Source: Erwinia sp. E_sp_B01_1
Lineage (GTDB): Bacteria; Pseudomonadota; Gammaproteobacteria; Enterobacterales; Enterobacteriaceae
NCBI RefSeq assembly: GCF_036865545.1
Contig: NZ_CP142208.1
Coordinates: 2,232,001 to 2,296,000, forward strand
Length of the DNA stretch: 64,000 nucleotides
Reading direction: 5' to 3'
The position numbers were made by a program, and so were the translations under genes. Of the stretch, positions 26,642 to 34,500 are shown piece after piece. Numbering within the stretch: position 1 is the stretch's first letter; every line of letters begins with the position of its first letter. Under the pieces are notes generated by a model. It was not told the origin of the DNA and did not search any database. It saw only the letters and a program-made list of their open reading frames with translations.

Positions 26642-27528
26642 GTTTCAACATTGGGGTAATCGGCCTGGGCAATATGGGGGCGGGGATGGCAACAACCCTG
26701 TCCGGAAAAGGGTTTTCAGTTACCGGCTTCGACCTGTCAGAGCAGGCCCGTAGCAGGCTCAGCCAGAAAGGGATAGCCTGCACCACCAGCGTCAGCGAGC
26801 TGCTAAAAAGCACCGATATTCTGATCCTCTCATTGCCTAAAGCGGAGCATGTCGAGGCCGTTTGTCTGGGTGAAAAAGGGGTTATTCATTCCGGAAAGCC
26901 CGGACTGATCATTATAGATACCACTACGTCGACCCCGGAGGTCAGTCGTGCCACAGCGAAAAAATTACAGGAAAAAGGCATCGGTTTTATCGACGCGCCC
27001 GTATCAGGTGGGCCAGCAGGTGCTGCTACCGGAACCCTGTCCATGGTTATTGGCGCCAGTGAAGAGCAGTACCGGGACGTGTTGCCCGTCCTTGAAGCCA
27101 TGAGCACCACGCAGGTTCATGTGGGGGAATGTGGCGCAGGAAACGTGGCCAAAATCGCCAACAATATGTTGTGCGCTGCCCATCTGATCTCTACAGCAGA
27201 AGCCCTCTCCATGGCGGTTCATGCCGGGGTGGATCCGGAGCGGGTCCTGCAGGGCATCAATGCCGGATCTGGCGGCAGCACCGTGAGCAAAGTCTCTTTT
27301 GAGAAGTGGATACTGAATAAAGCCTGGAATTCAGGCTTTACCATGGGTCTGATGCGCAAAGATGTCGGCCTGGCCCTGAAACTGGCCGATCAGCTCGAAC
27401 TGGACCTGCCACTGTTTGCCTCTGTCGGCCAGCTCTGGCAGAAAAGTCTGGCCACTATCCCGGATGATGAGGATTTCACTTTTATCGTCTCACAGACCGA
27501 TAAATCACTGTTTGCCAAAGGAGAGTAA
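26638..27528 (+). CDS. 3-hydroxyisobutyrate dehydrogenase-family beta-hydroxyacid dehydrogenase
   Basis: 296 residues. Rossmann motif IGVIGLGNMGAGMATTL, substrate motif FIDAPVSGGPAGAATGTL and the catalytic lysine in GAGNVAKIANNML. The family oxidises 3-hydroxyacids (3-hydroxyisobutyrate, tartronate semialdehyde, threonate) with NAD(P). Start codon overlaps the VOC gene stop. With the aldehyde dehydrogenase 4 bases downstream it gives an alcohol-to-semialdehyde-to-acid sequence. Confidence 0.9.
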   Translation: MSFNIGVIGLGNMGAGMATTLSGKGFSVTGFDLSEQARSRLSQKGIACTTSVSELLKSTDILILSLPKAEHVEAVCLGEKGVIHSGKPGLIIIDTTTSTPEVSRATAKKLQEKGIGFIDAPVSGGPAGAATGTLSMVIGASEEQYRDVLPVLEAMSTTQVHVGECGAGNVAKIANNMLCAAHLISTAEALSMAVHAGVDPERVLQGINAGSGGSTVSKVSFEKWILNKAWNSGFTMGLMRKDVGLALKLADQLELDLPLFASVGQLWQKSLATIPDDEDFTFIVSQTDKSLFAKGE

Positions 27529-27532
27529 CGTC

Positions 27533-29050
27533 ATGAGCATCAGCAAATTGCAGGAAAAACTCGCTGACTACTGGGGCGATCATCAGGGTGTGGCCAGCTA
27601 TGTTGACGGGCGTTTCATCGCCGGCGAGGGTGACATCATCACCGTTAAAAAAGCGCATGACGGCACTGATTTGTTCAGTTACAGAGATGCGGGAGCCGCG
27701 CTTCTCCCGGTGCTGAAAACAGCGACTGGCCGGGCACAAACCCAATGGTGGGCGCTTACGGCGCAGGCCCGTGGACGCATCATGTATAACATCGGCGCTG
27801 AGATTCGCAAAGAAGCGGATAACCTCGCCGAAATCGAAGCCCTTTACGCGAACAAACCTGTTCGTGATGCAAAAGGTGAAGTGCAAAAAGTCGCGGAGAT
27901 GTTCGAATACTATGCTGGCTGGGCCGACAAACTTCATGGTGAGGTTATCCCGGTGCCCACCACCCATCTGAACTATGTTACCTATGAACCCCTGGGCACC
28001 GTATTGCAGATCACCCCGTGGAACGCACCGATTTTCACCTGTGGCTGGCAAATAGCCCCGGCTATTGCTGCGGGCAATGCGGTGATCCTCAAACCCTCTG
28101 AAATGACGCCACTGACTTCACTGATCGTTGCAGTGCTGGCTGAACGTGCCGGCGCGCCAAAAGGGCTGATCAATGTCATTGCCGGGTATGGTCATACGAT
28201 TGGTCAGCAGCTGATTGCCGAAGCGCCCATTCGTAAGGTTGTCTTCGTCGGCTCTCCGGCCACAGGCAAGCTGATCGCTGTTGCTGCTGCACAGCGTGGG
28301 ATCCCGGCAGTACTTGAGCTGGGTGGCAAGTCGGCCAATATCGTGTTTGAAGACGCCGACTGGGATAAAGCGCTGCGGGGTGCACAGGGCGCCATATTCG
28401 GCGGTGCCGGGCAGAGCTGCGTTTCAGGTTCCCGTCTGCTGGTTCAGGAAAGTATCTACGAGAAATTTGTGGCTGATATGGCTGAAGCCGCTAAAAAGTT
28501 CCGCGTGGGAAATCCGGAAGAGCCAGAAACGCAGATTGGCCCGATCCACAACGAGAAGCAGTATCGTCACGTATGCAGCATGCTGGATAAAGCCCATGCG
28601 GAGGGCGCAAAAGTGGCCGGGCAGAACGCCATCCCGGTGCCGGACTCTGAAGGCTACTACATCAATCCGACCATTCTTAAGGGGAATAATCAGATGTTCG
28701 TCGCCCAGGAAGAGATTTTTGGGCCCGTGGTGATTGCCATTCCTTTTAAAGATGAGGAAGAGGCTATACGCATTGCCAATGAGAGTCGGTTTGGCCTTGC
28801 GGGTGCGGTCTGGACCAACAACGTTGGCCGTGCGCATCGGGTAGCCCGACAAATTAAAGCGGGAACATTCTGGATCAATGGTTACAAAACCATCAATGTG
28901 GCTTCCCCGTTCGGGGGCTATGGCGAAAGTGGGTATGGACGGTCCTCCGGGCTTGAAGCGCTCAGGGAATACAGCGAAGTGAAAAGCGTATGGGTGGAAA
29001 CCGCTGCCGATCCCCTGGTCAACTTTGGTTACGGAGCCCAGGAGAAATAA
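27533..29050 (+). CDS. NAD(P)-dependent aldehyde dehydrogenase
   Basis: 505 residues from the ATG at 27533 (GGAG upstream); a longer frame into the preceding gene is rejected. Catalytic Cys296 in GAGQSCVSGS, general base Glu262 in LELGGKSANI, and Asn164 in TPWNAP are all present. It oxidises an aldehyde to a carboxylic acid in the cytoplasm, probably the product of the upstream dehydrogenase. Confidence 0.94.
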   Translation: MSISKLQEKLADYWGDHQGVASYVDGRFIAGEGDIITVKKAHDGTDLFSYRDAGAALLPVLKTATGRAQTQWWALTAQARGRIMYNIGAEIRKEADNLAEIEALYANKPVRDAKGEVQKVAEMFEYYAGWADKLHGEVIPVPTTHLNYVTYEPLGTVLQITPWNAPIFTCGWQIAPAIAAGNAVILKPSEMTPLTSLIVAVLAERAGAPKGLINVIAGYGHTIGQQLIAEAPIRKVVFVGSPATGKLIAVAAAQRGIPAVLELGGKSANIVFEDADWDKALRGAQGAIFGGAGQSCVSGSRLLVQESIYEKFVADMAEAAKKFRVGNPEEPETQIGPIHNEKQYRHVCSMLDKAHAEGAKVAGQNAIPVPDSEGYYINPTILKGNNQMFVAQEEIFGPVVIAIPFKDEEEAIRIANESRFGLAGAVWTNNVGRAHRVARQIKAGTFWINGYKTINVASPFGGYGESGYGRSSGLEALREYSEVKSVWVETAADPLVNFGYGAQEK

Positions 29051-29054
29051 GCAG

Positions 29055-30218
29055 ATGACAATACCGGTTTCACTTCTGGAGGCGGCGGTAAGCTGGCGGC
29101 GGGAAATTCATGCTCACCCCGAGATTGCGTATCAGGAGTTCAGAACGGCCAGCATGATTGCCGGGTTGCTGACAGGCTTTGGTCTGGAAGTGCGGACCGG
29201 CATTGGCGGCACGGGCGTTGTCGGCACCCTGAGCAACGGGCAGGGGCCCACTATTGGGCTGCGTGCCGACATAGATGCGCTGCCCATCGCTGAACTTTCT
29301 GAGGTCAGTTACCGATCCACAAATCCGGGCTGTATGCATGCCTGCGGGCATGATGGCCATACGGCGATACTTCTTGCGGCCGCACGCCAGCTCAGTGAAA
29401 CAAGGAATTTTCACGGCACCGTCCATTATATTTTCCAGCCCGCAGAGGAGGGGTTTGCCGGCGCGAAGGCGATGATTGAAGACGGGCTCTTTGAAGAGTT
29501 TGCCGTGGACAGCGTTTACAGCCTGCATAACTGGCCAGGCCTGGAGGCCGGGCTGGTTGGCGTCAGCGAAGGGGCCATGATGGCCTCTCTGGATACGTTT
29601 GATATTGAGCTGACCGGAAAGGGCTGCCATGCAGCCATGCCAGAAACAGGCACGGACAGCATTCTGATTGCAGGCGAACTGATCGCTTCCCTTAACCGGA
29701 TTGTCTCCCGGAAGATCTCACCGCTGGCCAATGCCGTGATAAGCGTGACGCAGATTCATGCAGGAGAGGCCTATAACGTCATACCGGAAAAGGTGATGAT
29801 CAGGGGAACCGTTCGCTGTTTGCAGCAGCCAACGCGCGAAAAGATTGAGGCATTAATCAGGGAACTGACAGAGGCAACCGCCGTGGCTGAAAAGATAACC
29901 TGTGAGCTTGGCTATCAGCAGGGCTACCCGGTGACCCTGAATCATCCGGAAGCCGCAGCGAATGTCCGTAAGGCCGCTATTTCAGTGCTGGGCGAGTCCG
30001 GGGTGATCTGGAATATCAGCCCTTCAATGGCCTCTGAAGATTTCTCCTTTATGCTGGAAAGCTGTAAAGGGGCTTATTTCTGGTTGGGTGCAAAAGAGCA
30101 GGGCGATCCCGCCACGCATTATCCGCTTCACAGCCCCTGGTTTGACTTTAATGATGGGATTATCGAAACCGGTATCAGGCTCTGGCAATCGCTAGTCGAG
30201 AGTCAGTTGAGTAAATAA
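29055..30218 (+). CDS. M20-family amidohydrolase (N-acyl-amino acid hydrolase)
   Basis: 387 residues from the ATG at 29055 (GGAG upstream). Metal-binding residues: Cys/His in GCMHACGHDGHTA, Glu-Glu in QPAEEGFAGA, His in VYSLHNWPG and the C-terminal His in HYPLHSPWF. The dimerisation domain lies at about 180-290. The family hydrolyses N-acyl amino acids (hippurate, IAA-amino acids, N-acetylcysteine derivatives). Last gene of the LysR-linked operon; pairing with the CysE-like acyltransferase suggests an acylated intermediate. Confidence 0.92.
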   Translation: MTIPVSLLEAAVSWRREIHAHPEIAYQEFRTASMIAGLLTGFGLEVRTGIGGTGVVGTLSNGQGPTIGLRADIDALPIAELSEVSYRSTNPGCMHACGHDGHTAILLAAARQLSETRNFHGTVHYIFQPAEEGFAGAKAMIEDGLFEEFAVDSVYSLHNWPGLEAGLVGVSEGAMMASLDTFDIELTGKGCHAAMPETGTDSILIAGELIASLNRIVSRKISPLANAVISVTQIHAGEAYNVIPEKVMIRGTVRCLQQPTREKIEALIRELTEATAVAEKITCELGYQQGYPVTLNHPEAAANVRKAAISVLGESGVIWNISPSMASEDFSFMLESCKGAYFWLGAKEQGDPATHYPLHSPWFDFNDGIIETGIRLWQSLVESQLSK

Positions 30219-30374
30219 TCCCTACGGTTATCGTGGATAATTCCCCACCGGGCGGTTTAAGGAGCAATTTAAATGCTTATGGCTTGCGGGAGTGAAAGCA
30301 ATCCCTGATACTCAAAAAGCACAGAAAGTAACCCACTGAATAGCCTGTTTTTATAGCGAGGTCTGGTAAAAGAA

Positions 30375-30794
30375 ATGACGGATAAAAACATCACTTACAA
30401 AATCAATGAACCCATAACGGAACAGGAGTTTGTTGCCCTGCTAGGTGAAACTTCACTGGGTGAGAGAAGGCCTTTAGCCGATAAAGCGCGCATCACGTCA
30501 ATGCTTGAACATGCAAACCTGCTGGTGACGGCATGGGCTGAGGATAAGCTGGTTGGGGTCGCCAGATCCCTGACCGACTTCACCTTCTGCTGTTATCTGT
30601 CAGATTTAGCGGTTTCTGGCAGCATTCAGAAAGCAGGGATAGGCAAGGCACTGATCTCGAAAACTGCAGAACAGCTTCATCCGCAATGCCGGGTTATCCT
30701 GTTAGCTGCGCCCCAGGCGGTAAATTATTATCCGAAAATTGGCTTTGAGCAGCACCCCAGCTCATGGACGTTGCTTGCTGCAGAACTGGTATAA
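30375..30794 (+). CDS. GNAT-family N-acetyltransferase
   Basis: 139 residues. The acetyl-CoA loop appears as IQKAGIGKALISKTAEQL (variant of QxxGxG) and is followed by VILLAAPQAVNYYPKIGFEQH, the usual beta-bulge and Tyr. Cytoplasmic. No clear operon; it lies between the M20 gene and the resolvase scar. Substrate unknown. Confidence 0.85.
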   Translation: MTDKNITYKINEPITEQEFVALLGETSLGERRPLADKARITSMLEHANLLVTAWAEDKLVGVARSLTDFTFCCYLSDLAVSGSIQKAGIGKALISKTAEQLHPQCRVILLAAPQAVNYYPKIGFEQHPSSWTLLAAELV

Positions 30795-30894
30795 CCTCTG
30801 ACAGGGCAGAACCGCTGCCAGAGTGGGTGCCCGTTGCACACTTTGGCAGGTAACAGGAAAGGGTTCAGTGCTCATCTCCTCGAAAAGCGCCACG

Positions 30895-30927
30895 GCATGA
30901 TAAATTATCATTATTTATCATGCTTTT
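30895..30927. terminator. AT-rich hairpin, possible terminator
   Basis: Ten-bp arms GCATGATAAA/TTTATCATGC around a 9-base loop, followed on the plus strand by TTTT. It may end the GNAT transcript and also borders the acidic tail fragment on the minus strand. Confidence 0.4.
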
Positions 30928-30933
30928 AGTGTT

Positions 30934-31346
<413 letters not shown>

Positions 31347-31425
31347 CGCTGGCACTAAATTTTGGTTAAGTCATGCCATCCGGTTACTATGGGACAAGTA
31401 ACCACAGGAATAAGAGGGATTTTAT

Positions 31426-31716
31426 ATGGAACAGCAGTATACCAACGAACTGACCCCGGAATTAGCCGCCTCACTGGCGCGTCCGCCCTTCTCAGCGGAG
31501 AAAAAGGCCGGGATGTCTGCAGGTGCCCGTCAGACGGTTGAAGAGCAGGAGGCATTTCTGCTTGAACATCCGGTGGTGGCGATTTACCGGATCGCGCTGG
31601 TCGGCAGCCGGCTGAGTAACGGTGATGTGATTATCAGCACCCCACAGGCGGAATGTACGCTGAATGAGCAGAAAGGTCTGCCAATGGATGCTGATTTTTT
31701 ACCGGCAGAGGGCTGA
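31426..31716 (+). CDS. Small hypothetical protein upstream of the PAAR effector
   Basis: 96 residues, no signal peptide or membrane segment; Ala/Glu-rich start then an alpha/beta stretch (HPVVAIYRIALVGSRLSNGD). AGAGGGATTTTAT precedes the ATG. It ends 4 bases before the PAAR-DUF2235 start, so they are co-transcribed. Family not recognised; adaptor or chaperone for loading the effector is a reasonable guess from position only. Confidence 0.6.
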   Translation: MEQQYTNELTPELAASLARPPFSAEKKAGMSAGARQTVEEQEAFLLEHPVVAIYRIALVGSRLSNGDVIISTPQAECTLNEQKGLPMDADFLPAEG

Positions 31717-31720
31717 GCCG

Positions 31721-33580
31721 ATGATCCGAAGAGGCTGTATCATTCACGGTAAAAACGTCGGGCTGCACGGGGACAGGACTTCAACGGGGGCGCAATGTAT
31801 CGCGGCCCGTCCCGGTATGTCGGTCATGGGGCTGCTGAAGCTCTATATTGGCGACAAGACTACTCCCTGCCCGAAGTGCGGGGAAGTGGGGATAATTGTG
31901 GACGGCGATCACCGGCACTCAAACAGCGCCGCAGTCGCGGTGGATGGCTCGGCAATCCGTTGCGGGTGCCCACAGGGAACCAATTTTCTGATTGCGCCGG
32001 GTACGATACCGCAGCTTTCAGCGGCAAAAGCCGGGATGACCCCGGCAGTCGCTCCGGAGCCGGAACAGCATGCGCAGACGGTGATGAGAAAGAAACGGAA
32101 GATCATGCTGACGATAGGCTTGTTCTTCGACGGTACCGGCAACAATGCCGTTAACACACAGAACATGCTGAAGGCGTATACCGCAGGTCATTACAATCTG
32201 GATGACCCGGAAGCTGAGTCCATTCTGGCAAAATGCGCCCGTGACAATTTTGGTGTGTCGGGCAGCGGTGCAACCAGCTATACCGGGTACTACACCAATA
32301 TTCACTGGCTGAGCACGCTCTACAGCCGTCGCCTTACTGAAGACAGCCCCGATGTGCAGCGAGCTGTATATATTGACGGTATTGGCACTGACGCGGGAAA
32401 ACCTGACAGCAAGCTGGGCCAGGGGTTTGGTATTTCTGATACCGGTGTTGTTGCCAAAACGGATAAAGCGGTTTCCATGCTTGCTGACAGTATTCAGGAT
32501 GCGCTGGATGCGGTCAGTAAAAAGCAGACTGACTGCACGCTCATCATCAGTGCCCTGCAATTCGATATTTTTGGCTTCAGCCGCGGTGCAGCGGCGGCCC
32601 GCCATTTTGCCAACCGCATCCAGTCTGAAGACCCCGCTATTATCAGCGCAATCAGGCAGGGTGTAACTGGCACGGACTTCAATGGTTCTCCTGCCGGTAA
32701 AATACGCTTCATCGGCATTTTCGATACCGTTGCCGCCATAGGTACGCCGGTTAACGGTCTGAATCCGCACAGCGCGGATACCGGTGACGTGAAACTCACT
32801 CTGCGCCCCGGCGTGGCGGAGAAGGTGTTTCATATCACTGCCGCGAACGAATGCCGGTTCAACTTTGCGCTGAACAGCGTGAAACCGGCGTGGCCGGAAC
32901 TGGCGCTGCCCGGCGTGCATTCCGATATTGGCGGCGGCTATCTGCCCGTCACGAAGGAACATCTTTTTCTGACGCGGCCTGCAACGGAAACCGTACCATA
33001 CAGTCAGCCCGGCGAAAAGACGCAGGCCTACCGGCAGGCCGTGGCGCAGTTGCAGGCGCTGGATAAATCGCCTTGCCTGGCCCCGCTGCTGCGGACAAAT
33101 GAAATATCGGCAGAAACCTGGCATGACGACAGGCTTCCTCCGGATCGGTATGGCCAGATGCAGAAGCGCAGCTTTGCGGCACTGACCCTGCGTGAGCGGA
33201 CCGTCAGAAACGACTGGTCCCGCGTGGCGCTGAGGGTGATGCTTGAGGCTGCGCAGGAAGCCGGGGTGGTGTTTGACCCTATTCGCGCAACGAATCATGA
33301 ATTACACCTCCCGGATGAGCTGTCTTCTTTGTGTGATAAGGCGTTGACTATGGGGAAAGCTGTCCGCAGCGGCCAGACGCCACCGGCTTTCAGCCAGGAT
33401 GAGGTGGACGTGATTGCGGAGAAGTATATTCACTGTTCGGCCAACTGGAATGCCATCGTGGTGAATACGGACGGCTTCATTCACGGGGGCGCATCACCCT
33501 CAGAGCTGATTGGCTTTATCGACCGCCCGGATGAGCAGTGGAAACGTTCCGTCTATAGCATGGACGGGAAGAAGGTATGA
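31721..33580 (+). CDS. Type VI secretion PAAR-DUF2235 effector (Tle1-type phospholipase)
   Basis: 619 residues from the ATG at 31721. Residues 1-95 are a PAAR spike-tip domain (IIHGKNVGLHGD, CPKCGE, NFLIAPG) that sharpens VgrG. Residues about 125-500 are a DUF2235 alpha/beta hydrolase: GLFFDGTGNN, the nucleophile elbow GFSRG with Ser287, the Asp in IGIFDTVAAIGTP and a His in LPGVHSDIGGGY. Tle1 enzymes degrade phospholipids of rival cells. No vgrG or structural T6SS gene is in the window, so it is an orphan cargo. The stop overlaps the start of the probable immunity gene (ATGA). Confidence 0.9.
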   Translation: MIRRGCIIHGKNVGLHGDRTSTGAQCIAARPGMSVMGLLKLYIGDKTTPCPKCGEVGIIVDGDHRHSNSAAVAVDGSAIRCGCPQGTNFLIAPGTIPQLSAAKAGMTPAVAPEPEQHAQTVMRKKRKIMLTIGLFFDGTGNNAVNTQNMLKAYTAGHYNLDDPEAESILAKCARDNFGVSGSGATSYTGYYTNIHWLSTLYSRRLTEDSPDVQRAVYIDGIGTDAGKPDSKLGQGFGISDTGVVAKTDKAVSMLADSIQDALDAVSKKQTDCTLIISALQFDIFGFSRGAAAARHFANRIQSEDPAIISAIRQGVTGTDFNGSPAGKIRFIGIFDTVAAIGTPVNGLNPHSADTGDVKLTLRPGVAEKVFHITAANECRFNFALNSVKPAWPELALPGVHSDIGGGYLPVTKEHLFLTRPATETVPYSQPGEKTQAYRQAVAQLQALDKSPCLAPLLRTNEISAETWHDDRLPPDRYGQMQKRSFAALTLRERTVRNDWSRVALRVMLEAAQEAGVVFDPIRATNHELHLPDELSSLCDKALTMGKAVRSGQTPPAFSQDEVDVIAEKYIHCSANWNAIVVNTDGFIHGGASPSELIGFIDRPDEQWKRSVYSMDGKKV

Positions 33581-34236
33581 GGCTGAAATCCCTTTTTCCC
33601 CTGGTGATGCTGGTCATGGTCAGCGGCTGTTGTGCAGGCGAAGCGCAGACGCCGGAAGACACCGGTGAAATGCCCTATGGTGAGGTCGGTTTTGCGTTTT
33701 TCACCCCCAGGGCATTACCAGCGGTAGTGACGAAAGCGCTGATTATCGACAACGAAAAGGTGGTATCCACCTTCCGGACACTGGACAGTACCCAGAATGA
33801 CCCTGATGTTGTGGGGATCTGGAACAGCAGAACAGATGACGGGGGGATCCAGTTCAACAAGGTCCGGCATCCGCCCGCGCTAATGCTGTTCTGCTGGGAT
33901 TCGGTCATCGATAAAAAGACCTACGAGACGCGTATCACCTTCTCATCCGCTCTTCGGGAAAAAATGTCTGTACCAACCGGCAGGGACAGAAGAGGTAATA
34001 CGGCCTGGTATAAAACATTACTGTTCGGGCTGGCACCAGAGGGTAAAGTCCGTATCTGGCTTCAGAACAGCGCAGGCGGTGATAACCTGCCGGTTGAACC
34101 GGTAAAAATGACCACGCTGTCCGGGGATAAACTGGATGCCTGTAAAGGGATTACGCAGAGTGACTTTTCTTACGGATATGATCAGGACATAAAGGATTTT
34201 ATCAAAGGGAAAACCTATCCCTATGGTAGCTGGTAG
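33577..34236 (+). CDS. DUF2931-type lipoprotein, probable immunity protein of the T6SS lipase
   Basis: 219 residues. Lipobox MLVMVSGC gives a lipid-anchored periplasmic protein, the compartment where Tle lipases act. The domain features FCWDSVIDKKTYETRITF and the loop before QNSAGGDNLP look like DUF2931, a family that often follows DUF2235 effectors. Translational coupling (ATGA) with the effector supports the toxin-immunity pair. A terminator follows directly. Confidence 0.82.
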   Translation: MRLKSLFPLVMLVMVSGCCAGEAQTPEDTGEMPYGEVGFAFFTPRALPAVVTKALIIDNEKVVSTFRTLDSTQNDPDVVGIWNSRTDDGGIQFNKVRHPPALMLFCWDSVIDKKTYETRITFSSALREKMSVPTGRDRRGNTAWYKTLLFGLAPEGKVRIWLQNSAGGDNLPVEPVKMTTLSGDKLDACKGITQSDFSYGYDQDIKDFIKGKTYPYGSW

Positions 34237-34246
34237 TAGCCCCTGT

Positions 34247-34272
34247 AAAGGATCCCGTGCGGATCCTTTTTT
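34247..34272 (+). terminator. Rho-independent terminator of the effector-immunity operon
   Basis: GGATCC/GGATCC palindromic arms with a 5-base loop and six T, 11 bases after the immunity stop codon. Confidence 0.75.
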
Positions 34273-34293
34273 ATAATCGCCTGACCAAAATCT

Positions 34294-34330
34294 CTTAACG
34301 TGAGTTTTCGTTCCACTGAGCGCCAGCCCC
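34294..34330. mobile_element. Tn3 terminal inverted repeat remnant
   Basis: CTTAACGTGAGTTTTCGTTC followed by CACTGAGCG and then CCAGCCCC matches the 38-bp Tn3 end (recalled from the bla/ori junction of pBR322) except for one substitution and one missing base. The 14 bases before it (CTGACCAAAATCTC) also match the Tn3 interior. No transposase is present. Confidence 0.75.
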
Positions 34331-34343
34331 TTAACAGAGCCTG

Positions 34344-34423
34344 TTTTTATAGGTTAATAGTATGATAATAATAATTTTTTAGACGCCAGGTGGCACTTTT
34401 CGGGGAAATGTGCGCGAAACCCC
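34344..34423 (+). mobile_element. Tn3 leader segment (normally between tnpR and bla), without bla
   Basis: TTTTTATAGGTTAAT, ATGATAATAAT, AGACGCCAGGTGGCACTTTT and CGGGGAAATGTGCGCGAAAC follow the Tn3/pBR322 sequence upstream of bla with scattered differences. The segment stops at ACCCC and is followed by an Hrp box. About ten percent divergence argues for an old insertion and against vector contamination. Confidence 0.7.
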
Positions 34424-34442
34424 AGGAAGATTCAGGTGATAA

Positions 34443-34470
34443 GGAACTCCCGGAGCTAAAAAGCCACACA
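34443..34470 (+). promoter_or_regulatory. Hrp box (HrpL-dependent promoter)
   Basis: GGAACT-N15-CCACACA fits the HrpL consensus GGAACC-N15/16-CCACNNA with one change, 30 bases upstream of the HrpK-like start codon. It predicts expression with the Hrp type III system. Confidence 0.75.
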
Positions 34471-34500
34471 GTACCTCCATACTTACGGGAGGGGATCCTG

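Noticed and set aside
32018..33298. 426-codon open frame on the minus strand opposite the PAAR-DUF2235 gene
   Set aside because: It lies wholly antisense to a gene with clear domain motifs, has a low-complexity Arg/His/Gln-rich composition typical of antisense frames, and no ribosome binding site.
34270..34430. Cloning-vector contamination (pBR322/pUC-like sequence)
   Set aside because: The match is interrupted by many substitutions and small indels, the order is not that of vectors, and it joins smoothly to an Hrp box and native genes.
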